From positions 2,220,988-2,284,987 of the forward strand of contig NZ_CP054476.1 of assembly GCF_013341275.1 (NCBI RefSeq): DNA of 64,000 bases, written 5' to 3'. The notes under the pieces are model-generated. The model searched no databases. It saw only the letters and a list, made by a program, of their open reading frames with translations, and was not told the origin of the DNA. Below, one piece after another: positions 16,894 through 25,969 of the stretch. The position numbers and the translations under genes are program-made. This DNA is from Methyloligella sp. GL2 (lineage in GTDB: Bacteria > Pseudomonadota > Alphaproteobacteria > Rhizobiales > Methyloligellaceae). The stretch's first letter is position 1, and each line of letters starts with the position of its first letter.

Positions 16894-17646
16894 TCATTCG
16901 GAGGCTTTCCGTTTCATTTCCGCCGCCGTGGCGCCAAGCCAGGAGGCATCGGAGCCAACCGCGACCATATCCCAGCCGGCTTTCACCGCATCGCGCGCAA
17001 ATTCCACGTCATTGGCAAAAACGAAAGCGATCACACCGTGTTGCTTGGCCTTGTTCAGAACCAGAGTCATCGCATCGGCCACTTCCGGCGCCCGGATATC
17101 CAGCCGGCCGGTGAGGGCAACGGAGAGATCGTTGGGGCCGAGGCAGATCATATCCAGCCCTTCGAGCGACAAGATGTCGTCCAGCGCTTCCAGCGCGCCT
17201 CGGGTCTCCACTTGCGCACAAGCGATGGTCCAGCCATTGGCGATGGAGAAATAATCGCCTTCGAATTCCAGCCGCGCCCGGTACGGGCCCCAGCTCCGCA
17301 TGCCTTGCGGCGGGTATTTCACCGCGCGGATGAAGTCGGCGGCATCGTCCAGCGATTCGATCAGCGGGCAGATCACGCCTTGGGCGCCAGCATCCAGCGC
17401 CCGGCCGACCAAGCCCATATCGTTATCGGCGACACGCACCAGCGCCGGCAGCCGGGCCGCCTTGGCGGCGGTCAGGCAGGCGACCATCTCGCTATGGCCG
17501 CCCAGCCCGTGCTGCTGGTCGATGGTGACGCAATCCCAGCCGGCCTTGGCGACCAGCTCGATGGCGTAGGGAGAATTGAGGGTGAGCCAGGCGTTATAGA
17601 GCGGCCGCCCGGCCTTTTGCGCGCTCCTGAAGCGGTCCTCGCTCAC
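16894..17646 (-). CDS. HpcH/HpaI family aldolase (class II pyruvate aldolase type)
   Basis: A 250-residue TIM-barrel protein of the HpcH/HpaI/citrate-lyase-beta family, which makes or cleaves C-C bonds between pyruvate and an aldehyde using a divalent metal. Visible signatures are DCVTIDQQHGLGGHSE with the catalytic His, the metal-binding Glu in CAQVETRGAL, the metal-binding Asp in CLGPNDLSVALTG, and KYPPQGMRSWGPYRA. The start is a GTG at 17646. Candidates are 4-hydroxy-2-oxoheptanedioate aldolase or 2-keto-3-deoxy-sugar aldolase; the neighbours are no help in choosing. Confidence 0.88.
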   Translation of the reverse strand: MSEDRFRSAQKAGRPLYNAWLTLNSPYAIELVAKAGWDCVTIDQQHGLGGHSEMVACLTAAKAARLPALVRVADNDMGLVGRALDAGAQGVICPLIESLDDAADFIRAVKYPPQGMRSWGPYRARLEFEGDYFSIANGWTIACAQVETRGALEALDDILSLEGLDMICLGPNDLSVALTGRLDIRAPEVADAMTLVLNKAKQHGVIAFVFANDVEFARDAVKAGWDMVAVGSDASWLGATAAEMKRKASE

Positions 17647-17715
17647 CGGCGCCCCATCGGGTGTCCCACCCGGTGTCCCTTGGGGTAGGCGTTGGAGGCC
17701 CGGAGCGCGGCCACC

Positions 17716-18042
17716 TTAGTTGCCCTCGTTCTCGATCTGATTGACCGCCTCGGCCATCAGCTCGAGCATATGACGGCGAATCTGATGATCCGACTGGTCG
17801 ATGCTCTTGGCGTCGAAATCGGCGCGGATCTTGCGGAACACGTCCTCCTCGCCCGGCTCGTCGAAATCGGCCTTCACCACCGCTTTGGCGTAATCTTGCG
17901 CCTCGTCGCCGGAAAGCCCCATCAAATCGGCGGCCCATAGCCCCAACAGCTTGTTGCGGCGGGCAGTCGCCTTGAACTTCAGCTCTTCGTCATGAGCGAA
18001 TTTTTTCTCGTAACCCTTTTCGCGATCGTCGAAACCGGCCAT
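17716..18042 (-). CDS. ATPase inhibitor subunit zeta (DUF1476)
   Basis: A 108-residue helical protein starting MAGFDDREKGYEKKFAHDEELKFKATARRNKLLGLWAA, the diagnostic DUF1476 N-terminus. In Paracoccus this family is the zeta subunit that inhibits F1Fo-ATP synthase by inserting its N-terminal helix into F1; the same role is inferred here. The start at 18042 was chosen over an upstream in-frame ATG because GGAGGA lies at the right distance and the family begins at MAGFDDRE. Its position beside purC is conserved in many Alphaproteobacteria. Confidence 0.92.
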   Translation of the reverse strand: MAGFDDREKGYEKKFAHDEELKFKATARRNKLLGLWAADLMGLSGDEAQDYAKAVVKADFDEPGEEDVFRKIRADFDAKSIDQSDHQIRRHMLELMAEAVNQIENEGN

Positions 18043-18342
18043 TTCGGGGCAATCCTCCAACAAAAGCGGCCTCCCCGCTCAGCTTTCGGGGAATCGCCGG
18101 AAATTCCTTAATTTCGAGCCGGAGACATAGCCTTGCCCGGCCACAGAATCAATAAACGCCAGGGCTATTCCGCCACATCCGACAGTCGTTGTGTCGCTTT
18201 CGCCCTTCCGCTAAGCTCCGGGGAGATTTCCGCTAGGCGATTCCGACCATGGCAATTAGCTAAAGCGCGCGCGGCTTTTATCGTTTTCGCCTCGCGCCGT
18301 TTCGTGCTTGTTCGGTCAAGAAGCCCGTTCGAAAGGACACAC
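18043..18342. promoter_or_regulatory. Divergent upstream region of purC and DUF1476
   Basis: This 300-base gap separates the divergent DUF1476 and purC genes and should contain both promoters. I see no purine riboswitch, no obvious PurR operator and no clear -35/-10 pair. An in-frame ATG for purC exists at 18133, but the intervening residues do not resemble PurC. Confidence 0.4.
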
Positions 18343-19113
18343 ATGAACCGCCGCCGCCGTGTCTATGAAGGCAAAGCCAAAATCCTCTACGAAGGCCCCG
18401 AGCCCGGAACGCTGATTCAGCATTTCAAGGACGACGCCACCGCCTTCAACAATCAGAAGCATGCCAAGATCGAGGGCAAGGGTGTCCTCAACAACCGCAT
18501 CTCGGAATATCTGTTCCAGAAGCTGGGCGATATCGGCGTGCCGACCCATTTCATCAAGCGCATGAATATGCGCGAGCAATTGGTGCGCGAAGTCGAGATC
18601 ATCCCGGTCGAGGTGGTGGTGCGCAATGTCGCCGCCGGCTCGCTGTCGAAGCGGCTCGGACTCGACGAAGGCACCCAGCTTCCGCGCTCGATCATGGAAT
18701 TCTATTACAAATCCGACGAGCTCGGCGATCCCATGGTCTCCGAAGAGCACATCACCGCCTTCAACTGGGCGGCGCCGCAAGAGATCGACGACATGATGTC
18801 GGTGGCGCTGCGGGTGAACGACTTCCTCACCGGGCTGTTCCTCGGCATCGGCATCCGCCTGGTCGACTTCAAATGCGAGTTCGGTCGGCTGTGGGAGAAC
18901 GACACGATGCGTATCGTGCTGGCCGACGAGATCTCGCCCGATTGCTGCCGGCTGTGGGATATCGAGACCGAGGACAAGCTGGACAAGGACCGCTTCCGCC
19001 GCGATCTCGGCGGGCTGGTCGAGGCTTATCAGGAAGTCGCAAGGCGGCTTGGCCTGCATGTCGACAATCCGACGCAGAACCAGGGCGGCCCGGTTCTGGT
19101 GCGCTCGCAGTAA
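18343..19113 (+). CDS. purC: Phosphoribosylaminoimidazole-succinocarboxamide synthase
   Basis: SAICAR synthetase joins CAIR and aspartate with ATP in purine biosynthesis. The 256-residue protein begins [18 protein letters not shown] and has [24 protein letters not shown]. It also carries the SAICAR synthetase signatures [17 protein letters not shown] and [10 protein letters not shown]. The ATG at 18343 follows GAAAGGA. It is the first gene of purC-purS-(ORF)-purQ-purL. Confidence 0.96.
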   Translation: MNRRRRVYEGKAKILYEGPEPGTLIQHFKDDATAFNNQKHAKIEGKGVLNNRISEYLFQKLGDIGVPTHFIKRMNMREQLVREVEIIPVEVVVRNVAAGSLSKRLGLDEGTQLPRSIMEFYYKSDELGDPMVSEEHITAFNWAAPQEIDDMMSVALRVNDFLTGLFLGIGIRLVDFKCEFGRLWENDTMRIVLADEISPDCCRLWDIETEDKLDKDRFRRDLGGLVEAYQEVARRLGLHVDNPTQNQGGPVLVRSQ

Positions 19114-19129
19114 AAGGCGCGGTCAAGGC

Positions 19130-19375
19130 ATGAAGGCGCGCATCACCATCACCCTGAAGCAAGGGGTTCTCGACCCGCAAGGCAAGGCCATCGAGGGCGC
19201 TTTGCATGCGCTGGGCTTTGGCGGCGTGGACGACGTGCGCCAGGGCAAATATATCGAAGTGGCGCTTTCGGAGAGCGATCCGGAAGCGGCAAAGGCCGAG
19301 GTGGAGCGGATGTGCGAAGCGCTGCTCGCCAATACGGTGATCGAAAACTATTCCTACGAGCTCGAGGCGGCGTGA
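19130..19375 (+). CDS. purS: Phosphoribosylformylglycinamidine synthase subunit PurS
   Basis: An 81-residue protein, the small dimeric subunit that bridges PurQ and PurL in the three-part FGAM synthase. It begins MKARITITLKQGVLDPQGKAIEGALHALGF and contains VRQGKYIEV and VIENYSYEL, all typical of PurS. Start ATG 19130, 16 bases after the purC stop. In most relatives purQ follows directly; here an unrelated ORF intervenes. Confidence 0.95.
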   Translation: MKARITITLKQGVLDPQGKAIEGALHALGFGGVDDVRQGKYIEVALSESDPEAAKAEVERMCEALLANTVIENYSYELEAA

Positions 19376-19382
19376 CTAGCTC

Positions 19383-19877
19383 ATGTTCGAATGGCTCCGC
19401 CGATTTTTCGGGACTAAGGCGCCGATCTCTTCGGAAGCGGAAGCGACGCGATATCTCAAGTCGCGGGGCTACCACGTAGCCCCGCCCGACGACTGGGATA
19501 AGAAGGCTGAAGGTCCCTACGTCACCGAGGAAGAGCGCCAAGAGTGGCGAAACCGTATGGAGACGATGGAGTTTCCACCCGCGGATTATAGCGAGCCTAC
19601 ACCTCAAGTCGGGATGCTGTGCACATACTATCGACATCCCATACTCCAGGCGGCAGAGATTGTGAAACTGAACAGCAGCGGGACTGAGGTCACAGCTCGC
19701 CTGGAATACCGGAAGGCTGAGCGAGTGTTCACCTATCGGAAAGACAAGACCTATCGAGAGCAGTGGATCCGCGGTCGGGATGCGCCTCGTCTCGTTCTTG
19801 GGATTTGTGAATCCAATTTCACGGCGTTCAAAAGACACTGGAAACAAGCCGAAGTGAATGCGGGGCCGATAAGATGA
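19383..19877 (+). CDS. Unknown protein inserted between purS and purQ
   Basis: A 164-residue soluble-looking protein starting [25 protein letters not shown], rich in Arg, Glu, Tyr and Trp, with no signal peptide or membrane segment and no motif I recognise. It reads as lower GC with less biased third positions than the pur genes around it. It starts seven bases after the purS stop and its TGA overlaps the purQ ATG (ATGA at 19874-19877), so translation of purQ may depend on it. I recall no such gene in the standard pur operon, so lateral insertion is the inference. A real, expressed gene is likely given the tight fit, but unproven. Confidence 0.65.
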   Translation: MFEWLRRFFGTKAPISSEAEATRYLKSRGYHVAPPDDWDKKAEGPYVTEEERQEWRNRMETMEFPPADYSEPTPQVGMLCTYYRHPILQAAEIVKLNSSGTEVTARLEYRKAERVFTYRKDKTYREQWIRGRDAPRLVLGICESNFTAFKRHWKQAEVNAGPIR

Positions 19878-20563
19878 AAGCAGCCGTTATCGTCTTTCCC
19901 GGATCGAACTGCGATCGCGACGCGGCCGTGGCGCTGGAAGCCGCCACCGGCGCCCCGCCGGCCATGGTTTGGCACGGCGACGCGGAATTGCCGAAGACCG
20001 ACGTCATCGTCGTTCCCGGCGGGTTCTCCTATGGCGATTACTTGCGCTCCGGCGCCATGGCAGCCCATTCGCCGGTGATGCGCGAGGTGGTGGCGCGGGC
20101 CAAGGCCGGCACGCCGGTGCTCGGCATCTGCAACGGGTTTCAGGTGCTGACCGAGACGGGGCTGCTGCCGGGCGTTTTGATGCGCAACCGCTCGCTGCGC
20201 TTCATCTGCAAAGACGTGCATCTGAAGGTTGAGCGGGACGATACGCTCTACACAAACGGCTATGCGGCCGGCAGCGTGATCCGCATCCCCGTCGCCCATA
20301 AGGACGGCAATTATTTCACCGACGACGAGACGCTGGCACGGCTCGAGGGCGAAGGCCGCATCGCCTTCCGCTATTGCTCGGCCGAAGGCACGGTGGACGA
20401 TGCCGCCAATCCCAACGGCTCGCGCAACAATATCGCCGGGCTCTACAACGAGAGCGGCACTGTGCTCGGCATGATGCCCCATCCGGAGCGCCTGGCCGAT
20501 CCGGCGCTTGGCGGCACGGACGGCGCGCCGATCTTCTCCTCCATCGTGGAGCGTCTGCAATGA
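19874..20563 (+). CDS. purQ: Phosphoribosylformylglycinamidine synthase subunit PurQ
   Basis: Glutaminase subunit of FGAM synthase, supplying ammonia to PurL. The 229-residue class I glutamine amidotransferase has the nucleophile Cys in [16 protein letters not shown]. The catalytic His-x-Glu is in MMPHPERL near the C-terminus, and the N-terminal [16 protein letters not shown] and [13 protein letters not shown] are also diagnostic. Its ATG lies inside the stop of the preceding unknown ORF and its own stop overlaps the purL start (ATGA at 20560-20563). Confidence 0.96.
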   Translation: MKAAVIVFPGSNCDRDAAVALEAATGAPPAMVWHGDAELPKTDVIVVPGGFSYGDYLRSGAMAAHSPVMREVVARAKAGTPVLGICNGFQVLTETGLLPGVLMRNRSLRFICKDVHLKVERDDTLYTNGYAAGSVIRIPVAHKDGNYFTDDETLARLEGEGRIAFRYCSAEGTVDDAANPNGSRNNIAGLYNESGTVLGMMPHPERLADPALGGTDGAPIFSSIVERLQ

Positions 20564-22785
20564 GCGGCGGTGCACCGGCAAAGAAATCCGAGGGCGGGCT
20601 CTCCCCTGCCCTGATCGCCGAGCATGGGCTTTCGCAAGACGAATATGCGCGGATCCTGGAGACGCTGGGCCGCGAGCCGACCCTGACCGAGCTCGGCATC
20701 GTCTCGGTGATGTGGTCGGAGCATTGCTCCTACAAATCCTCGCGTATCTGGCTGAAGACCCTGCCGACCGAGGGGCCGCAGGTGATCGAGGGTCCGGGCG
20801 AGAATGCCGGCGTGGTGGATCTCGGCGACGGCCAGGCGGCCGTGTTCAAGATGGAGAGCCACAACCACCCCTCCTATATCGAGCCCTATCAGGGCGCGGC
20901 GACCGGCGTCGGCGGCATCATGCGCGACGTGTTCACCATGGGCGCGCGCCCCGTCGCCAATATGAATGCCTTGCGCTTCGGCTCGCCCGAGCATGCCAAG
21001 ACCCGGCATCTGGTTTCGGGCGTCGTCTCCGGCATCGGCGATTACGGCAACTGCATGGGCGTGCCGACCATCGGCGGGGAGACCAATTTCGATTCCCGCT
21101 ATGACGGCAATATCCTGGTCAACGCCATGTGCGTGGGACTGGTGGACGCGAACCGCATCTTCAAATCCGCCGCGCGGGGTGTCGGGTTGCCTGTGGTCTA
21201 TGTCGGCTCCAAGACCGGCCGCGACGGCATTCACGGCGCGACCATGGCCTCGGCCGAATTCGACGATGCCTCGGAGGAGAAGCGCCCCACGGTTCAGGTG
21301 GGCGATCCCTTCACCGAGAAGCTGCTGCTGGAAGCCTGTCTGGAGCTGATGGCGGAAGACGCCATTGTCGGCATCCAGGATATGGGCGCCGCAGGGCTCA
21401 CCTCCTCCTCAGTCGAGATGGCGGACAAAGGCGGGGTCGGCATCGAGTTGAATCTCGATCACGTCCCCTGCCGCGAAGAGGCGATGACGGCCTACGAGAT
21501 GATGCTGTCGGAGAGCCAGGAGCGCATGCTCATGGTGCTGAAGCCTGGCGCGGAGCCCATCGCGGAAAAGATCTTCAAGAAGTGGGAGCTGGATTTCGCG
21601 GTGATCGGCATCACCACCGATACCGGCCGCTTCATCATCAAGCATGACGGCGAGGTGGAAGCCGACCTGCCGCTCTCGGCCCTGGCCGACGGGGCGCCGA
21701 TCTACGAGCGGCCGCACGCACCGAAGCCGAAGCTGGCCACTGTCACCGCCGACGACGTTCCCGCCCCCAACAGTCTGCTGGGTGCCTTGCAGGAGATGAT
21801 GGGCGGCCCGCATCTTTGCTCCCGCCGCTGGATCTGGGAGCAATACGATCACATGGTGATGGCCGATACGGTGGCGCGCCCCGGGGGCGATGCCGGCGTG
21901 GTCCGCGTACACGGCACGAGCAAGGGCCTGGCGGTCTCTTGCGACGTCACCCCCCGCTACTGCGCAGGCGATGCCTTCGAGGGCGCCAAGCAGGCGGTGG
22001 CCGAATGCTGGCGCAATCTGACCGCGGCCGGCGCCGATCCCCTGGCGATCACCGATTGCATGAATTTCGGCAGTCCGGAGCGCCCGGAGATCATGGGCGA
22101 GTTCGTCGATGCGGTGAAAGGTATGGGCGAGGCTTGCACTGCGCTCTCCTTCCCCGTCGTCTCGGGCAATGTCTCGCTCTACAACGAGACCAACGGCACC
22201 GCCATTCCGCCGACCCCGGCCGTGGGTGGCGTCGGGCTGATCCCGGATATCGCGCATATGGGCCAGATGGCTATCGCCGAGGGACAGGCCCTGGTGGTGC
22301 TGGGCGAGACTAAGGGCGCGCTGGGCATGAGCCTCTACCAAGAGCATGCCACGGGCGCATTCACCGGTGCGCCGCCGCCGGTCGACTTGGAGTGCGAGAA
22401 GCGCGCCGGCGATCTGGTGCGCGATTTGATCCGCAAGGGCACGGTTTCTGCCGTGCACGATGTTTCCGACGGCGGGCTGCTTGTGGCGGTGGCCGAGATG
22501 GCTTTGGCCGGCAAGACCGGCGTGACACTGCAGGCCGAGACGCCGCTTGCGCCGCACGCCTTCTGGTTTGGCGAGGATCAGGGCCGCTATGTGGTCGCCG
22601 TGGAGGCTTCGCGCCTGCGCGAGCTGCTGCTGCAGGCCGCCTCTTCCGGCGTGCCGGCCCTGGCTATCGGCACCAGCGGGGGCGATGCGCTGCAATTGGA
22701 GGGCGAGCCCCCCTTGCCCCTCGGCGGTTTACGGTCCACTTATGAAGAGTGGCTGCCGGACTATATGTCCGCCGGCCGGGGCTAA
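20560..22785 (+). CDS. purL: Phosphoribosylformylglycinamidine synthase subunit PurL
   Basis: Synthetase subunit of FGAM synthase, converting FGAR, ATP and ammonia to FGAM. The 741 residues match small PurL. Signatures include [65 protein letters not shown] and [14 protein letters not shown]. The ATG at 20560 gives the usual short N-terminal extension ([12 protein letters not shown]) before the conserved helix. Translationally coupled to purQ. Confidence 0.96.
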   Translation: MSGGAPAKKSEGGLSPALIAEHGLSQDEYARILETLGREPTLTELGIVSVMWSEHCSYKSSRIWLKTLPTEGPQVIEGPGENAGVVDLGDGQAAVFKMESHNHPSYIEPYQGAATGVGGIMRDVFTMGARPVANMNALRFGSPEHAKTRHLVSGVVSGIGDYGNCMGVPTIGGETNFDSRYDGNILVNAMCVGLVDANRIFKSAARGVGLPVVYVGSKTGRDGIHGATMASAEFDDASEEKRPTVQVGDPFTEKLLLEACLELMAEDAIVGIQDMGAAGLTSSSVEMADKGGVGIELNLDHVPCREEAMTAYEMMLSESQERMLMVLKPGAEPIAEKIFKKWELDFAVIGITTDTGRFIIKHDGEVEADLPLSALADGAPIYERPHAPKPKLATVTADDVPAPNSLLGALQEMMGGPHLCSRRWIWEQYDHMVMADTVARPGGDAGVVRVHGTSKGLAVSCDVTPRYCAGDAFEGAKQAVAECWRNLTAAGADPLAITDCMNFGSPERPEIMGEFVDAVKGMGEACTALSFPVVSGNVSLYNETNGTAIPPTPAVGGVGLIPDIAHMGQMAIAEGQALVVLGETKGALGMSLYQEHATGAFTGAPPPVDLECEKRAGDLVRDLIRKGTVSAVHDVSDGGLLVAVAEMALAGKTGVTLQAETPLAPHAFWFGEDQGRYVVAVEASRLRELLLQAASSGVPALAIGTSGGDALQLEGEPPLPLGGLRSTYEEWLPDYMSAGRG

Positions 22786-22812
22786 CATTTCGAGATCCAG
22801 GAGTTTGGCCGA

Positions 22813-23433
22813 ATGGCGATGGAGCTGAATGCGATCGAGCGGATGATCCGCGATGCGTTTCCGGATGCGGAGATCAAGATCGAGGATCTGGCCGGCGACG
22901 GCGATCATTATTCCGCGACCATCATCTCGGAGGCCTTCCGCGACAAAACCCGCGTACAGCAGCACCAGCTCGTCTATGACGCCCTGAAGGGCAATATGGG
23001 CGGGGAGCTGCATGCGCTTGCCCTCAAGACCTCGGCGCCGGCGGTGGCGACGGTCAGCGAGGAGGAAAAGGAGCTGCATCAAATGGACAATCAGGAGATC
23101 CAGGACTGGATCCGGCGCAAGGTCGCCGATCACGACGTCGTGCTGTTCATGAAGGGCACGCGCGAGATGCCGCAATGCGGCTTCTCGGCCCAGACCGCCT
23201 ATATCCTCGGGCATCTCGGCCTCGACTTCGACGACATCAACGTGCTCGAGGACCAGGGCTTGCGCGAAGGCATCAAGGTGTTCAGCAACTGGCCGACCAT
23301 CCCCCAACTCTATGTGAAGGGCGAGTTCGTCGGCGGTGCCGATATCGTGCGCGAGATGTTCCAGGCGGGCGAGCTGCAAGAGCTTTTGACCTCCAAGGGC
23401 ATCAGCCACAACAATCAGACCCTGACGGCATAG
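22813..23433 (+). CDS. BolA - monothiol glutaredoxin (Grx4-type) fusion protein
   Basis: One uninterrupted 206-residue frame encodes two proteins that are normally separate. Residues 1 to about 77 are a BolA domain (DHYSATIISEAFRDKTRVQQHQLVYDALK), with the conserved His51 that can ligate a [2Fe-2S] cluster. After a linker of about 13 residues rich in Glu, residues 91-200 are a monothiol glutaredoxin: Lys114, the CGFS active site with Cys122, WPTIPQLYVKGEFVGGADI for glutathione binding. BolA and CGFS glutaredoxins form a cluster-sharing heterodimer in Fe-S trafficking and iron sensing. A good ribosome binding site (AAGGAG, 23068-23073) lies nine bases before the in-frame ATG at 23083, so a free glutaredoxin may also be made. 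It starts 28 bases after purL. Confidence 0.93.
   Translation: MAMELNAIERMIRDAFPDAEIKIEDLAGDGDHYSATIISEAFRDKTRVQQHQLVYDALKGNMGGELHALALKTSAPAVATVSEEEKELHQMDNQEIQDWIRRKVADHDVVLFMKGTREMPQCGFSAQTAYILGHLGLDFDDINVLEDQGLREGIKVFSNWPTIPQLYVKGEFVGGADIVREMFQAGELQELLTSKGISHNNQTLTA
23083..23433 (+). other. grxD: Possible internal translation start giving free Grx4
   Basis: In the fusion gene, codon 91 is an ATG preceded by GAGGAGGAAAAGGAG, with AAGGAG nine bases from the ATG. From here the product would be a 116-residue monothiol glutaredoxin of normal length, starting MDNQEIQDWIRRKV as stand-alone GrxD proteins do. The sequence is what an ancestral bolA-grxD pair would look like after loss of the bolA stop codon. 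Whether the start is still used is unknown. Confidence 0.5.
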
Positions 23434-23531
23434 GGGCGCATTCCACCGCATAAGCCTCCTCTGCCGCAGGCCCTTTGGTTGTCCTCGGAGTTTCCTTGAA
23501 TCTTCCTGGGACGTTCGGCGTGGAGGTTGCG

Positions 23532-24170
23532 ATGACGGAATGGGAGATCAGGGGCCGCGAGTTCGGCAACTGCAATTGCGACTATAGCTGTCCCTGCCAG
23601 TTCAACGCCCTGCCCACTCATGGCCATTGCCGCGGCCTGTCGGTCTATGAGATCGACGAGGGCTATCACGGCACGACGCGGCTGGACGGCTTGCGGGCCG
23701 GCGGCGTGTTTTTATGGCCCGGCCCGATCCATGAGGGCGGCGGCGAATATTTCCACATCATCGATAGCCGGGCGACGCCGGAACAGCAGCAGGCCTTGCG
23801 CCGGATCCTCCGCGGCGAGGACACCGAGCCCTTCGCCACGGTGTTCCAGGTCTTCTCCTCGACCTGCGATGTCGAGCACGCGCCGGTCTTCGCGGAGATC
23901 GATTTCGTGGTGGATATCGACGGCCGCACCGCCGAGGCCAAGATCGACGGCATCCTGGAGATGCGCGGCGCGCCGATCGTGAACCCGGTCACCGGCGCAC
24001 CCCACAGGGTCCGTATCGTGCAGCCGAGCGGCTTTGAGTTCGCCGAGGCGGAGATCGGGCGCGGCTGGTCGAAGGTCACCGGACCTGTCGCCTACGAGCT
24101 TGCCGACAGCTATGGCCAGTTCGCCGAGATCCATCTTTGCCAGACTGGCGTGGTTCGTCCGAACGGGTGA
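23532..24170 (+). CDS. DUF1326 protein with N-terminal Cys cluster
   Basis: A 212-residue cytosolic protein from ATG 23532, behind GGAGG. The N-terminus has the DUF1326 signature EFGNCNCDYSCPCQF, with C14, C16, C20 and C22 and a further Cys in HGHCRG, a likely metal or cluster site. The rest is mostly beta-strand-like (FVVDIDGRTAEAKIDGILEMRGAP). Its stop overlaps the GTG start of a DUF2182 membrane protein, and the two families commonly occur as a pair. Function is not known; metal handling is inferred from the Cys cluster and the partner. Confidence 0.9.
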   Translation: MTEWEIRGREFGNCNCDYSCPCQFNALPTHGHCRGLSVYEIDEGYHGTTRLDGLRAGGVFLWPGPIHEGGGEYFHIIDSRATPEQQQALRRILRGEDTEPFATVFQVFSSTCDVEHAPVFAEIDFVVDIDGRTAEAKIDGILEMRGAPIVNPVTGAPHRVRIVQPSGFEFAEAEIGRGWSKVTGPVAYELADSYGQFAEIHLCQTGVVRPNG

Positions 24171-24985
24171 CCCCGGCCATGCTGGCGCTTCTGTTCAAGC
24201 GGGAAAATGCCATTGTTCTGCTGGCGCTCTGCCTGCTGATCGCGCTCGCCTGGCTGTCGCTGCTGACCGGCGCGGGCACGGGCATGGATCCGCGCATGAT
24301 GAGCGGCTGGTGGCTGCCCCTCTCCGCCCCGGCAAGCCCTATGAGCGGCTGGAGCCCCGCCTACTGGCTGATCGCCTTCTTCATGTGGGTGGTGATGATG
24401 GTGGCGATGATGCTGCCCTCCGCCTCTCCTGCGGTGCTGCTGCACGCCCAGGTGCTGCGCCGCTCGAAGCCTGACGCGCCCGGGCAACGCGCCGCCACGG
24501 CCGCCTTCGCCGCCGGCTATATCGCGCTCTGGGTGCTATTCAGCGCCGCGGCCGTTCTCCTGCATTTCGCGCTTGAGCGCGCCGGCCTGCTATCGGGGAC
24601 GATGAGCTCGCGCAGCGCCCTGCTCTCCGGCGGGCTGCTTGTCGCTGCGGGGCTGTATCAGCTCACCCCGCTGAAAGACGCGTGCTTGCGCCATTGCCGG
24701 GGGCCTGCGCACTTCCTGACCCAGCACTGGCGTCCGGGCCTTCTGGGCGCGTTCCGCATGGGGCTCGCCCATGGCGCCTATTGCCTGGGCTGCTGCGCCG
24801 TTCTGATGCTGCTGTTATTCGTCGGCGGGGTGATGAACCTGGTCTGGATCGCCGGGCTCACCCTGTTCGTGGCGGTGGAAAAGCTCGCACCGCACGGCGC
24901 CGCAATCTCCAGGCTAACCGCCATTTTGCTGATCGCCGCGGGGCTCGCGCTGATCGGTGCCAATCTCGCCGCCGCCTTCAGCTAG
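24167..24985 (+). CDS. DUF2182 predicted metal-binding integral membrane protein
   Basis: 272 residues with about seven hydrophobic helices. The family hallmark is the Met-rich helix MWVVMMVAMMLPSASPAVLL, followed later by GLYQLTPLKDACLRHC and MGLAHGAYCLGCCAVLM. Together these give several Met, Cys and His side chains inside the membrane, hence the metal-binding label for this family. The start is taken as GTG 24167, overlapping the DUF1326 stop (GTGA); ATG 24179 is an alternative. It forms a two-gene unit with DUF1326 and ends before a bidirectional terminator shared with rpsD. Confidence 0.88.
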   Translation: MTPAMLALLFKRENAIVLLALCLLIALAWLSLLTGAGTGMDPRMMSGWWLPLSAPASPMSGWSPAYWLIAFFMWVVMMVAMMLPSASPAVLLHAQVLRRSKPDAPGQRAATAAFAAGYIALWVLFSAAAVLLHFALERAGLLSGTMSSRSALLSGGLLVAAGLYQLTPLKDACLRHCRGPAHFLTQHWRPGLLGAFRMGLAHGAYCLGCCAVLMLLLFVGGVMNLVWIAGLTLFVAVEKLAPHGAAISRLTAILLIAAGLALIGANLAAAFS

Positions 24986-25002
24986 CGCCGGCGCCAAACG
25001 AG

Positions 25003-25040
25003 AAAAAGGGCGCCTGGGAAAAACCCGGCGCCCTTCTTCA
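25003..25040. terminator. Bidirectional terminator between DUF2182 gene and rpsD
   Basis: The inverted repeat GGGCGCC...GGCGCCC, with inner GGG/CCC pairing around an AAAAA loop, is flanked by AAAAA on the left and TTCTTC on the right. It can therefore end transcripts from both converging genes. Confidence 0.8.
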
Positions 25041-25100
25041 TCATGCGCTGCGTTCCGTCTCGACCGTCACGCAAAACGCGTGTCCGGGAGACGTTAGCCG

Positions 25101-25718
25101 CTAGCGCGAATAGAATTCGATGACGAGGTTCGGTTCCATCATCACCGGATACTGCACATCGGAGAGCGCCGGGATGCGGGCGAGCTTCGCCGTCATCTTG
25201 TTGTGGTCGACATCCAGATAATCCGGAATGTCGCGCTCCGAGCTCTGGGCAGCCTCCAGAACGATGGCGATGTCCTTGGCCCGGTCGCGGACCTCGATGA
25301 CGTCGCCCTCGCGGCAGCGATAGCTCGGGATGTTGACCTTCTTGCCGTTCACCAGGACATGACCGTGGGAAACGAACTGCCGGGCGGCGAACACCGTGGT
25401 GACGAACTTGGCCCGGTAGACGACGGCATCGAGACGCGATTCGAGAAGACCGATGAGACGCTCGCCGGTATCGCCCTTCAGGCGCGCAGCCTCATGATAG
25501 ATCGCCTTGAACTGCTTCTCGGTGATGTTGCCGTAATAGCCCTTCAGCTTCTGCTTGGCGCGAAGCTGCACACCGTAATCGGACAGCTTCTGGCGGCGGC
25601 GCTGGCCGTGCTCGCCCGGTCCGTATTCCCGCTTATTGATCGGGCTCTTCGGACGACCCCAGATATTTTCGCCAAGACGACGGTCGATCTTGTACTTGGC
25701 CTGAATGCGTTTGCTCAT
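25101..25718 (-). CDS. rpsD: 30S ribosomal protein S4
   Basis: Primary 16S rRNA-binding protein of the 30S body, 205 residues. It begins [38 protein letters not shown]. It carries the S4 RNA-binding domain ([47 protein letters not shown]) and ends NLVIEFYSR. The start at 25718 has GGAG upstream. It is a single-gene unit here, as in many Alphaproteobacteria, with a leader of about 200 bases after a strong promoter. Confidence 0.97.
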   Translation of the reverse strand: MSKRIQAKYKIDRRLGENIWGRPKSPINKREYGPGEHGQRRRQKLSDYGVQLRAKQKLKGYYGNITEKQFKAIYHEAARLKGDTGERLIGLLESRLDAVVYRAKFVTTVFAARQFVSHGHVLVNGKKVNIPSYRCREGDVIEVRDRAKDIAIVLEAAQSSERDIPDYLDVDHNKMTAKLARIPALSDVQYPVMMEPNLVIEFYSR

Positions 25719-25939
25719 CAAAAACTCCAAAGCTCGTATCGCGCTGGCCCGCTGCGTTTTGCGTTTCTACGGCCTTTTGAGACGGCGGGGGCCCCAGGCG
25801 AATACGCAATTTTCGCGGATTCGCCAAGCCCCGAAAACGGCACCGGCTCGTGAAAATCAAGAAACGCGCCCAAGAAACGCCCGGGGTCTAGCCTCATCCA
25901 GCAGGCGTCTTGCGCGCAAGCACAGCTTTCGCTGGCGCT

Positions 25940-25969
25940 CTGTTACACGCAAATTGGAGAAAGTGTCAA
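25940..25969 (-). promoter_or_regulatory. Sigma-70-type promoter of rpsD
   Basis: On the minus strand, TTGACA is followed after 18 bases by TAACAG. The -35 overlaps the stop codon region of the upstream unknown gene. The implied leader of about 210 bases before the rpsD ATG could hold an S4 autoregulatory structure, which I did not resolve. Confidence 0.6.
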
